From NCBI RefSeq assembly GCF_004193775.1, contig NC_041011.1, positions 45,639,167 to 45,703,166 of the forward strand: a stretch of 64,000 nucleotides of DNA, in the 5' to 3' direction. Positions 36,111 through 46,740 of this stretch are shown here, one piece after another (the first letter of the stretch is position 1; each line of letters opens with the position of its first letter). A program made the position numbers and the translations under genes. The notes beneath the pieces are model-generated. The model was given only the letters and a program-made list of their open reading frames with translations. It searched no databases and had not been told where the DNA came from. Origin of the DNA: Glycine soja. Lineage: Eukaryota > Streptophyta > Magnoliopsida > Fabales > Fabaceae.

Positions 36111-38051
36111 TTAATCTTGTGTTTGGATGAATCAATTAAGGTACGTAATGTATTTTTTTGGGTATTTCAATTATTGTTAATTAAAATATTCCATTTGGAT
36201 GTTTAATAGGAGAATTTGAAGAATTCCCCAAATATTTTATCTCTTGTTAAGATTAGGGAATTAAAATCCCCCCAAAATGGTGGATATAAAAAATTTCTCA
36301 TTCTCTATCTCGTCATCCCCAACCTCATCTTTTATCATTTTATCCCTTTCATTTTTTTAGTAACTTAGTGGTTGATTGGTGCGACGGAGATAGCGATGAT
36401 GGGGAAAAGCAAGTTTGCCTAGTGGTCGACGAGGTTGAGTCATTTAAGCTTGAGTTTCACCGTAGTACCTTTCGCTCAACAAACGTTCCATTCATCGCAT
36501 AATCATCAGCACCGTGAAGAACATCTGCTACATCGTCACCGTTGTCAATGTCATTGATTTCCACAAGGGCTTTGACCATGCCAACACCTCCATTGATGAC
36601 TAGAAGTGACTGTGAATGAATCTGCTTCCTTACCATTATAACTTGAAATTTGTTTTAAAATTTTCAAGATTCGATTTCCGTGGTGAGATTTGTGCTGCAA
36701 TGTTGGTGGTTGAAATGTGTGGTAGAGAGACAAAGCATGCTAGGAGAAACATTTGTTTTGAAATTCAATTATTTGCAAAAATTTATTGTAGAAGCATACT
36801 TAATATGAAGTTTTGATGATGCCATAAGATAAACGCTTCTTAAGTTTAATCCAAGTCAAGGACTCAGAAATTCAAGATAAATGATGAAGTTAGTCCTTAA
36901 AGTCTTAGACAACATTCTTTATTTGATGATGCAAAAGGTTTGGCAAAAGGACATTTTTCAAAAAGTTTTTTGAAATTTCAAAAATATGGTATTTACTCTC
37001 TGGTAATCGATAATCGATTACTAGAGGATATAATCGATTACCAGTGGCCAAAGTAGTTTCTGAAATGTTCTTAAAATTTTGAATTTGTTTTTAAGAGCCT
37101 GTAATCGATTACACAAAACTTGTAATCAATTACCATAAGTTTTAAACGTTCTATAAAAGTCTTTAAAAATTTGAATTTAAATTTCAAAGTCTGTAATCGA
37201 TTACAGCTTGTGTGTAATCGATTACCAGAACTTAAAATTCAAATTTCAAGTCTGAAGAGTCACAACTCTTAAAAAAATAAATGTGTAATCGATTACACCA
37301 TTTTGATAATCGATTACCAGTAAGAAATTATTCAAAAATAACTCCCAACAGTCACATCTATTCAAATGTTTTTGAATGGCCATCAAAGACCTATATATAG
37401 GTGACTTGGACACGAAATTCCTTAGAGAGTTTTTTCTGAACTGAAATATTTTATCCTCTCAAAAAGATTCATTGGTCAAACACTTGCATATTCAATAAGG
37501 AATCTTGATTGAACTTCAATTGTAATATTCTTCTCTTAAAGAGAGAAACTTCTTCTTTTTCTTATTCAAAGAAATTGATTAAGGGACCGATCTTTTAAGA
37601 TGTAAGGATTTCTGAACATAAGGAAAGGGTTGTCTCTGTGCGATTCAGACTTTGTAAAAGACATTTTACAAGATAATGGAAATCTCAAGCGGGTTGCTTG
37701 GGGACTGGACATAGGCACATGACGTGGCCGAACCAGTATAAAAACTGAGTTTACATTCTTTCTTCCCTTAAACTTCTTTTAATTATTGCAATTTATCTTT
37801 TACTTTAAAGAAGTTTATTTTTGAATTGTTCTTTGAATAATCATATTAAGGGTGCATTGTTAATCCAAAAAGAGAATTAAATTTTAATTAGGCAAAATTT
37901 TGTATCTTAATTCAATTCCCCCTTCTTAAGATAATGAGGTCACTTGTCTAACATTTATAACCCAAACAAGTTAATTTACAATTGATTAAAATTTAATTAC
38001 TGTCAATTAAATTAACATTTAAAATTCTTCATCCAAACATAAGGTTAATCT
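36111..38051. mobile_element. Inverted-repeat DNA element with nested LTR-like insertion
   Basis: The left end TGTGTTTGGATGAATC (from 36118) and the right end TTCATCCAAACATAAGG (to 38044) are inverted copies. Both abut the direct repeat TTAATCT (36111-36117 and 38045-38051), which looks like a 7-bp target duplication. Between them lies ~1.9 kb, of which the inner part (about 36806-37953) is LTR-like. No intact transposase is seen. Superfamily assignment is uncertain because the ends are not perfectly symmetrical. Confidence 0.5.
36806..37953 (+). mobile_element. Solo LTR-like segment with AATCGATTAC palindrome cluster
   Basis: It starts TGAAGTTTTGATGATGCC and ends CACTTGTCTAACA, matching the TG..CA ends of legume LTRs. 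It contains GGTTGCTTGGGGACTGGAC and GGCCGAACCAGTATAAA, which are commonly seen in soybean LTRs, and a TATATATAGG box at about 37391. Eight copies of TAATCGATTAC-type palindromes lie at 37000-37320. No internal retrotransposon genes and no second LTR are visible, which suggests a solo LTR. I could not find a clear 5-bp target duplication. Confidence 0.6.
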
Positions 38052-39180
38052 ATTGAAAGTGGAATTTGAGAAAAGTAATCTTTTACTCCCTAAACTTATT
38101 GTGGATGATCAATATTTCTAAGAGCTACATGAGCCTGGGTGAGAGGCACTTATCAAAGTTGAAGTCAATGTAGAAGCTTCTACAAGATTTTGACCTACAT
38201 GACATTGGCCATGGATAATTCATGTTTAAGTTCGATTCTTTGAAAGCTAGATGGAAAGGATGAGTGGTAACCTTTGAATAATTTTTTTATCATTATTTAT
38301 TAGTGAAAATGTGGACACCAAAATTCATTGCAAAAGCATGATAGGTAGTAGTTTGGTTTAAGTTCATTTTTCAAGGTTAAATGCGGTGTTCTATGATAAA
38401 AAGTTTTCAGTTGGGACTAACTTTGTTATTGGTAAATCCATTAAGGTGGATACAAACACTTTATTTGCTTATCATGGTAGATTTGCTCAAGTGAGCATAG
38501 AGATCAACATTCACAAACTTGTCGTCAGACGAGTTAATATCAGAGACCATTGACACCAAGTAGAGTATGTATGAAGGTTACACCACTATGCAGTAAGGCT
38601 ACACAATGTAAACATCACTTACGAAAGATTTGTCTTTCTTAATAAAGTCTTTTGTATGCATATGACTAAATATGTATCGACTATGGTGAATCATGTTGAT
38701 AAAATATCAATTATTTGATTCAATAACTGTGCTTCCGTTACTAGAACATTTTCTTTCATGGGTCTCGCAAATTTTTTCTCAAAACAAACTACCAACCAAG
38801 TCTAACAAAGAAAATTGGGATGGAGTATATAAATTTAACTTTTAGAAACGAAGTACTAGTTTTAATCATTTAAGCATCAAAGGAAATAACTATTCCTACT
38901 AAAATCTCAGTTCTACTCAAATAATATGTTTTCATAAATTCCTTTCTTGGCTAAGTTTTGCACATGAAGGTGTATCATGGTCTAAAAACATTCCTTTGGC
39001 AGGCACCAAAAATAATTGATAAAGCAAACAGTACATTGAATATGTTGCTTTTTAATATTACTAGCATAATTATAGACAGAAGAGCCGAGTTTACAAAACC
39101 AACTATTGTTACCTCCCTTGCACTTCCAAACTCTCAGTGACACCCTATTGCAGAACATACACTTGGTCAAATTCTATCTT
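38052..39180. other. Spacer downstream of the Zim17 gene
   Basis: Moderately AT-rich DNA with no reading frame I would call a gene. The last ~250 bases probably contain the Zim17 3' UTR on the minus strand. Confidence 0.55.
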
Positions 39181-41008
39181 TCAAGGTTTCCTTCCAGCTA
39201 AATCTTCCAATGTAAGATTCAGTGTGTCAACTGAACCTCTTTTCACTTCTTCTCCACGAGCAGCCAGGAAGTCCTCAACGCTTCCTGGTTCACCAAACCA
39301 CCCAAGGTGATCTGCAATCAGGTGAAGGTTATTACACCCCCCACATCTTGCCACCACTACACCTTTCTCATACGATTCGCGACAAGCCGTCTTAATGGAT
39401 CTCGTTTCACAGACCTTGCAGGTGAAAACCATAGCAAGATCATGCCTTGAGGATGTCTTCAAACTGGACTTGGCAGAAAACTTTACAGAAGAGGTTTCAT
39501 TAACACTAATAGATGTAGCAACTTCATCTGGGTTTGGACTTGATTTTAAGGTGTCTGCTTCATTATTCTCTACATCTTCACAGACAGGTTTGATTGGATT
39601 TGTATGGGTCATGACCCCCCGTTGATGGAATCCATAACTGTTTAATATTGCACTGGTAGGAGAATACCAAGATTCTGCCAATATACAACATTCACATATT
39701 AATAAGAAAAACTTTCACACACAAGGGAATAAATAAGAGAGAGAGAGAGAATTAGATAGTTCTTCATTTTTTTAATGCATAAACTTAAGTTATTAGCTGA
39801 CTCAATGATAAAAAATGGCTTTAACTCGAGCAAATACCAAGCAGAAACATATTTTACCACAAAATGGATAAGGTGGAAGACATCAGATTGCTTAGAGCTT
39901 AGAGCAAGTCCAATTCAAGTTAACACTTAACAATACCTAATCTTTCCTGTTATTCTGAAAACACTGTCTGCTTTGCATTATAGGAGATGCGAGTGTTAAA
40001 ATCTGTTTATAAAATCTATAAGTTGTTTAACAGTAAATTTTCATTGCCTAAGTCCAGAGTTTTGAACCAAATCCATCAACGAAACAGAAAGTTAATTTAA
40101 GGAAACCTATATAAAAAGGTAAATTTTTACAGGTACTATAACAGAGCAAGCATGCCTAAGGCCTAGCTATTTGTTATCCAACATCTGGTGCTTTAATTCC
40201 CAACATTAACACTTTTTGTTAAAGAGGGTTTCCCCACCCAATGGAAATGCCTTTTGTTTGGCAGTTCAGTGTCTGTTTACTGGTTCAAAAGGACTAGTAC
40301 AACAACCAGTTCAGGCGTTCAGCCAAATATTACAAAATGTGTTTTTTTGAAGAAATTATCCTTCATGAATAGCATTTTTTTGCTTTTGACACCAGAGTGA
40401 CATCTTCATCTTTGTATTGCTTTACATGTCTTTTATTGCTATTAAGATATCTTCCTGAACATCCTAATTGCTTAATTTAATACTAAAAGGTTTTTATCAA
40501 GATTCATGTTAAACAGAAAATGAAAAAAAATGAAGTTAATGCATCCAAAAGTGCTAAATCATGACAAAGAAAGCCATAACAATCAAAGTATTATACTAAA
40601 GCTATCAAGAATCCCTAAAAAAAGACATCATCCTTGACAAGCCTAGCACTTTTCAGAACCAGTTATGAGAAGCCCTACAGATAAAATAATTGCCAAAAGA
40701 AATTAAAATCCAAGGCAATTCCGTAAAGTGGAAACTAGAAACCAGTCATGTTACCAATGCATTCAATTAAAATTTTTAAGGCAAAATGATAAAATTGAAT
40801 AAAGGGTTATTCGTGAATAAAAAAAAGGGGTAGTTTGTTGAAGAAGCTAGTATTGAGAGGAACTAAAACTTGAACAACACACACACAAAAGAAACTGTGC
40901 AAAGGTATCGGCAAAGAATGAAGGTGAGGACATGCCTTGAGTAATGGGGTGATGGGTTTGTCTTGAGAAGATTGAAATGAATCGCCTCTGCAACATCCTT
41001 GCCGCCAT
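39181..41008 (-). CDS. ZIM17: Zim17/DNL-type zinc finger protein, mitochondrial HSP70 escort protein
   Basis: Zim17 (Tim15/Hep1) keeps mitochondrial HSP70 soluble during protein import. Two exons: 41008-40936 (73 nt) and 39674-39181 (494 nt), together 188 codons plus stop. The start is the ATG at 41008-41006, giving MAARMLQRRFISIFSRQ, a basic, amphipathic presequence. A longer ATG frame 14 bases upstream encodes no such peptide and does not join exon 2 in frame. The DNL zinc finger is complete: FTCKVCETR (Cys110 and Cys113), RCGGCNNLHLIADHLGWF (Cys135 and Cys138). Residues ~35-100 are Ser/Thr-rich and poorly conserved. The intron has a GC donor (AAG|GCATGT at 40934-40936). This is the only in-frame junction that yields the expected QESWY sequence. 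A Mutator-like MITE lies just upstream. Confidence 0.92.
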
Positions 41009-42357
41009 AGCTCCCAAGCCAATGTAATGTGGTGTTATGCCCAGACCTTCTACTTTCTGAGTTTTTTTAGCTTTTTTTTTTCTTCTTTTCTACGACACCA
41101 GCTTTAGGCTTTGTATTTTCGTTCTCTAGAGCAGAAATTGCTTTATGCACCACCAAAATTTAATATAACCCCATCTTACCCTTTTTCCCTCTCCCTTTGC
41201 TCAGTCTCTTCTTCTTTCCATCTTCTTCCTCTTGATCGCATCACGCCTTCTCTCTGCTGCCACTAATCTCTTCCACTGCACCTATTCATCCCCGGCACAC
41301 CCTCTTTACCCTTTGGATTTGGGATTCAGAGTTATGAAACCATAACTTTGAATATTGAATCTGAAGGGTGAGGAGGCTTTGCTGCTGATGGAAGGGCATG
41401 AGAGAAAGGGTTAGTGACAGCAGTGAGAAGGTGTGATGCCGTGAAGAGGAAATGGAGAGAAGAAGAGAGTGAGCAAGGGAAGAAGGGTAAGATGGAGACA
41501 TTACAAATTTTGGTGGTGCACCAAATAAAAAATTGGTGCATGAAGCAATTACCCTCTAGAGCCCGTAGTATGTGGCTTTGACTTTGGTCTTTGGGGAAGA
41601 AAGGTAAATAGAGTTTTTACACTATTAAAATCAATTTTTATTTAATAATATAATTACATAAAAATGTTTATCAAATTTTTAAATAATTTATTTTTAAGAA
41701 TATTTTTGTATTTGTGAACGTAGTAGGATCGCAGGTACTCTTAAAAAAAAAATCGCAAGTGCTTAAAAATATAAGCAAGATCAAGTACAATCACATGAAA
41801 GAGAAATTCTTACTCTTGGAATGTTAATAATTGTAATTACTCTATTCATATCTTGACATTTCATTATAGATGAGATGATTACTACTGAAAATAATAAGGA
41901 AAGTAGAAAACGAAGACTTATTATCCTGAGAACAAATCAATGTCAACTGAAAACAGCAATCAAATAACCAATGATAATTGATCTTGATTGGAAAGATATC
42001 AAAATCCCAACGATAACTGATAATTCATATTGACTGAAACTTGATGACGACATCCTTAGATGTTGATACAAAATTGTGAACCGCCCTATGTTGCAGTCAA
42101 ATACACTGGATGCTTGCTTAACTAAATATGTTTATTTTGTTCAAAATCCAAATTCTACACAAGACAGAATCCTTCCATTCCACTCAAGCCCAATTGGCTG
42201 ATTTGAGTGCTTCAAACTTCACCTTTTCCTTCATATCCGCAATCATGTACTATACAAAGTATAAAATTATACATCAATCTCTTTTCACAGTCAGTTTTTT
42301 CTCTTTCTTTACAATCAAAATTCATAGCGAATGCAAATAAAAAGAAAAGAAAACCCC
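41009..42357. other. Upstream region of Zim17 and 3' flank of the kinase-like gene
   Basis: About 115 bp separate the Zim17 start codon from a MITE at 41124-41562, so promoter elements must be short or partly inside the MITE. The rest, up to 42357, is AT-rich and includes the 3' end of the kinase-like gene. Confidence 0.55.
41124..41562. mobile_element. Mutator-like MITE with 9-bp duplication beside the Zim17 promoter
   Basis: Direct repeats CTCTAGAGC at 41124-41132 and 41554-41562 flank a 421-bp element. Its arms are long inverted repeats: AATTGCTTTATGCACCACC on the left and GTGCATGAAGCAATT on the right. The arms also carry CCATCTTACCC against GGGTAAGATGG, and GCCTTCTCTCTGCTG against CAGCAGTGAGAAGG. 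A 9-bp duplication with long inverted arms is the Mutator pattern. No transposase is encoded. Confidence 0.7.
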
Positions 42358-43389
42358 TCAAACCCAACCAAAAGAAGTCACCGTGGGGCCAACGAGATCC
42401 AAATACAACTTCGACACCTCATCAGAAACCCAACCCATATCGGGTCTCTCATTCGGGTCATCCCCGACACATTCCAATCCGACCCGAATCATTCTCTCCG
42501 CAACATTCACGGGAAATGAATCCCTCAGCCTCGTATCCACCCACTTCCTCACGCCGCCGTTCTCCTCCGCCGCAATCTTTGCCGTCTCCACCACGCTAAT
42601 CCTGCGATAACCGCCGTCGTCGTTGAATTCGAACTTCACCGCCTCTTCCCCGCTCAGCAGCTCCAAAACCACCACTCCGAAAGCGTACACGTCGCTCTTC
42701 TTCGTCGCGACGCCGCTGATCTGAAACTCCGGCGCCATGTAGCCTCTCCTCCCCTCGATCCTCACAGTCCGGCCGCCAGAAGGATCGCCGTCGCCGGCGA
42801 CGGCCTCGCCGCAGAGACCCGACACGCCGAAGTGGCAGATTCTCGCGCGCAGATTCTCCTCCGTGATAACAATGCTCGAACTCTTGATGTGCTTGTGAAC
42901 GAATCCGGATCCTGATCCGGAACCGGAATCCGAACCGGAACCAGAGAAATTGTGGATGTAATCGAGACCGTGCGCCACGTCGGACGCGATCTGCATCCGA
43001 GAGATCCACGTGTTGAGATCGGTGAAGCTAGGGTTCCGGCGGTTGCGGAGGCAGTCGGCGAGGCTGGCGCCGGGGACGAACTCGTTGACGAGGAAGATGA
43101 CGGCGCCAGAGACCGACGCGCCGAGGAGTTTCAAGAGGCTGCTGTGGTGACTCCGGCAGATGAGGGCGAGGCGGCGGCTGAGCTCCGGGATATCAATTTG
43201 ACGGCGGAAGTCGCGGCGCGAAACGACGACTTCGCGGTGACGAATTACGCAGCGCCAGGAGGAAGAGGAAAGGCGTGGCGCGGAGAAATTGGCGGTTGCG
43301 GCGGAGATCTCAGAGAAGTGGTAGATGTTAGGGTTTTCAGGGAGCGTGTCTTTGAGACTTGAGAGAGAAGCGCAGAGGTTTTTGACCAC
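42358..43389 (-). CDS. Receptor-like kinase-type pseudokinase, single exon
   Basis: A 343-codon intronless gene with a protein-kinase fold, but without signal peptide or transmembrane segment, like a receptor-like cytoplasmic kinase. The N-lobe lacks a Gly-rich loop. The usual VAVK lysine is replaced in REVVVSRRDF (residues 52-61). The catalytic loop HRDxKxxN reads HKHIKSSSI (165-173), and DFG reads HFG (186-188). The activation-segment end MAPEF (218-222), SDVYAFGVVVLELLSG and NERPDM are conserved. It is therefore probably a scaffold or pseudokinase, not an enzyme. A Gly-Ser run, GSGSDSGSGSGSG, lies just before the catalytic loop and is encoded by a TCCGGA-like repeat. The coding region is much GC-richer than its surroundings. 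Whether its closest relatives are LysM or LRR receptor kinases cannot be settled here. Confidence 0.86.
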   Translation of the reverse strand: MVKNLCASLSSLKDTLPENPNIYHFSEISAATANFSAPRLSSSSWRCVIRHREVVVSRRDFRRQIDIPELSRRLALICRSHHSSLLKLLGASVSGAVIFLVNEFVPGASLADCLRNRRNPSFTDLNTWISRMQIASDVAHGLDYIHNFSGSGSDSGSGSGSGFVHKHIKSSSIVITEENLRARICHFGVSGLCGEAVAGDGDPSGGRTVRIEGRRGYMAPEFQISGVATKKSDVYAFGVVVLELLSGEEAVKFEFNDDGGYRRISVVETAKIAAEENGGVRKWVDTRLRDSFPVNVAERMIRVGLECVGDDPNERPDMGWVSDEVSKLYLDLVGPTVTSFGWV

Positions 43390-43747
43390 TCAAAGTCGTA
43401 GTTGGTGTTTTCGAATGATTCTGTGATTGGAACGCTATGAATATGAATTCAAATCAACAAATAATTGTTTATTTTATTGCTGACACTAATGTACTATAAG
43501 AAAAGTACTTTTTTTTTTAATAAAAAAATTCTTTTTGCATGGCGAGAGAGCACATCTAAACATGCAACATGCAAGCACTAAGTTAATAAAACTTTATTGC
43601 CCATAGCACAGTGACATTTTAAACTATTGGGAAATAAGTTTGTTGTTTTATGAATTTTTGGTTTATTTATTGTTATGATTGAGTACCACTACCTTGAATA
43701 TTATCCAACTTCTTTCTTTTTTCCGACAACTTGTCTTTTAATTTCAG
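43390..43747. other. Upstream region of the kinase-like gene
   Basis: AT-rich region with the presumed minus-strand leader and promoter just right of 43389. I see no other feature. Confidence 0.5.
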
Positions 43748-44142
43748 GTTTCCATTTTTGCTGGTACTCTTGCTCGTTTGGATAGGGATGCTCCTCACTG
43801 CAAGAAGTATATTTTAGTTACCTGGAATTATTTGAATATGTCTCCTTTCTAAATACGATTGATTAGTCAAATAAACAATTATTTGTTCATTTGATGCAGG
43901 GATGGCTGTAATGACTTCAAGTACACGCTGGTAAGTCAAAACTTGAAACAAATATTTATTTGTTTTGACATTTTTTTGAATAATTATTATTTTTCTCAAG
44001 TTATTTTCTTCTAACAAATTCTTTTATCTTGTAATTTCTTTTATAGGTTGTATTTGCCAATTGCTCAGTTTCAGTGTCTTTATGGCTTGTCCACTCCCAC
44101 ACTGGTTTCTTTGGTTACTTGTTATGTTACTTTGAATCCTGA
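43748..44142 (+). pseudogene. Three-exon gene remnant with intact splice sites, unknown family
   Basis: Three exon-like blocks, 43748-43806, 43900-43930 and 44047-44142, are each bordered by good AG acceptors and GT donors and join in one frame to a TGA stop. The pieces read VSIFAGTLARLDRDAPHCKK, DGCNDFKYTL and VVFANCSVSVSLWLVHSH..., 61 codons in all. There is no start codon or upstream exon in a sensible place. It looks like the 3' end of a gene left after a deletion or captured by a transposon. I do not recognise the protein. Confidence 0.4.
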
Positions 44143-45510
44143 AAGTTAAAGTTATAAAGAAAGTGGGGTTCATTACTGCAAGTGCTTGATAGAGAATAAG
44201 TTCCCACGTTTATTCTGTGAGAAGCAATATATATAAAAATTGTGTTCTTAATTAACAGGAAATTTCATATTTCATGGATCCTTTTAAATGATAGTTATAT
44301 GTAATACACACCTCTTAATTTATATAACTCAAAAAGATATTTTGATTGTAGGGAGCACAAATGCAGAAAATATAGCTCGTACATATCTCTTTTATACATA
44401 AGTAACATAACTTAAAATTAAAATGACTCAAATACCTTGCCGTGCACTTGTATACTAAATAGTAAATGTTGGGGAAACAAGCTTTCAAAATATAAGTAGA
44501 AACAACAACATTTATTCACAAGCAATGAAGACGAATTATGCAAATTGCAAGAATGATCACAAGATGTGAAATTGAATAAAGTGGCAGAGATGCACCTTGG
44601 GAAGAGGGGGCTAAATTAAGCTGCAGCTGTCAAAGTAACAAGAAGTGCTTAATTTACAATAATGGAAATTGAATGTTAATCTACTTGCAGGACAATAAAT
44701 TAAACACACTGGATATCAGGACAGTAACCCAATTTGGGAGGGAATGGCTTGGAATCCAGGATAGATTAGAGTTTTTTGTTTTGTTTTAGTATATTAACGT
44801 TCTTGGCCAAAATTGGTTCTGGAATCTCAAATAAAATTAAAAGTCATAAGATTACTATTTTTTATCCATCTTGTTATTTTTTATTCAAGAGATAAGACTA
44901 TTTTAAGAATAGGTAACTGATTTAGAAAAATGAGGTTTTTTATGTGAAAAAAATTCATTAATTTAAAAACAAGGTTAAAATCCCCTTCCAAATAAATTTG
45001 TTGAGATAAAAAAGCCCTCACAATTTGAGCTAACCCCATCCCCCTCCTATATTTTTTTTTTCAGAGCCCAATTTCATTACCCAAATTCTATATGAACTTC
45101 TCGTAATGGATTGCCCAACGATATGATATGTCCATCCCATAACATGTAATCATAAAAAAGGGATGTATTGCTTCAATTCCTGAAAGATATATCAGGTATT
45201 TTCAAGTCATAGGAGTGTTCAGACAACGAGAAAAAATATATTTTCTAACGTATTCTTTAAAATATATTCTTTTTAATTAGTTACAATTTATTAAAAATTA
45301 CAAAATCATGCAAAAAAAATAAAATCGATCAAGGCTTAATTATTAAAATGATTTCTTAATTTATTTAAAATGCTGAATTAGTTCCTCATATTTTTTGAAG
45401 CTGTAATTAGGTTTCGTTATTTTCAAAATTACTTCAATCCAATGCTTTTCGTCCAATTAAAACTAACACATTAGTTTGCAAATTCTGACAGTTTTAATTT
45501 ACGGTTAATT
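44143..45510. other. Gene-free AT-rich spacer
   Basis: No coding region, tRNA or structured repeat is recognised. Scattered fragments resemble degraded transposon DNA. Confidence 0.55.
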
Positions 45511-46740
45511 GTGTTTTTTTAGTCGGTTTTAATACCAGTTGGATGTAATTTTTTTTCTAAATATATCAATTAGGGTTGTTTTTGAATCGTGAGAGGACGA
45601 GACAGTAAATCATAATAAATTTTGTAATTTTTATGTTAGAAGTGGTAATATTTATTATGACTTTTTAAAAAGAAATTATAAATTTTTTTATGATTTTAAT
45701 TTTTTTTTAGTTTACCACCTTAAAGTCATATTTTTTTTATATTTATCACTTTGAATTAGTAAATATTTTTTTGTTAATGTTTTACTTTTTAAGTTAATGT
45801 TTTTAAAACAATTGTAAATATTTTTTTAATTTATTTTTTTTAAATTGTAAATAATTTTTTAATTTCATTATTTAATAATTTTTGTACTTTTTTTTGTTTT
45901 ATTTAATATTTTTATATATTTTTTATATGATTTTATTTAATATTGTTTTACTTTATATATTTTTTCATTAATGTTTTGATTTGTTTTATAAATTAACAAA
46001 TAATAAAAAATATTTAAATTTAAAAAGACTACAGAGAAACATAAAAAGACAACATAATACATTAATATAAGTTGATTAAAATTTAAACGAAAATATTAAA
46101 ATGTTTGTTATTAATATTAACTTATAATTTATTAAATAATATTAATTTTATTATATAAATGAATTTAATATTAACAATAGATAATAATTTAATAATAAAA
46201 ATTGTTAAAATAAATACAATATAATATATTAATATAAAATGAACAATACAAATTAAAAAAAATATAAAAAATAAAAATAATATTAGTCATTACTAAATGT
46301 ATTATGTTGTTTTTCATTTACAAAACAAATTAAATTCCTTAACATTAATAAAAAATATATATAAAATATTAAATAAAACTAAAAAAGTAAAAAAAAACAT
46401 TTATTTATTAAATAATTAAATTAAAAAAATATTTACAATTCTTTTATAATTAAATTAAAAGTATATTTACAATTTTTTTAAAAAATTAACATAAAAAATA
46501 ATACATTAACGAAAAAAAAACCTTTCCTGCTTTGAAATCATAACTTAAAAAAAACTGAAGTAATAAAAAATTTTACGAATTCCATAAAAAAAATGTTATC
46601 AGTCCGAACACAGAAAAAATGTAACACCTATTACTATTTATTTCAAAATAAGTAATAATTTAAAAATGAACCCCAATTGGTAAATTCCGAAAAAAATTAC
46701 ACGTGAACGGTATTAAAGTCTTTTTAGTCGCCAATTTAGA
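45511..46740. repeat. Long foldback element, ~1.2 kb inverted repeat
   Basis: The two halves are imperfect reverse complements around about 46130. Matching pairs, outermost first: TTTTAATACCAGTTGGATG with ACACGTGAACGGTATTAAAG; ATCAATTAGGGTTG with AACCCCAATTGGTAAAT; and TTTTTTTGTTAATG with CATTAACGAAAAAAA. Further in, ACAATTGTAAATATTTTTTT pairs with ATTTACAATT repeats. Arms are ~550-600 bp and very AT-rich. No reading frame is present. Confidence 0.65.

Noticed and set aside
37000..37320. CRISPR-like array from the regularly recurring TAATCGATTAC motif
   Set aside because: Repeats are only ~11-16 bp, irregularly spaced, palindromic and within an LTR-like segment of a plant genome.
40807..41022. 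ATG at 41022 as the Zim17 start
   Set aside because: That frame gives no targeting peptide and does not join exon 2 in frame. The ATG at 41008 gives a basic presequence and a perfect junction.
42952..43362. 136-codon + strand frame opposite the kinase-like gene
   Set aside because: It arises from GC-rich codons of the kinase on the other strand; its sequence is low-complexity and has no domain.
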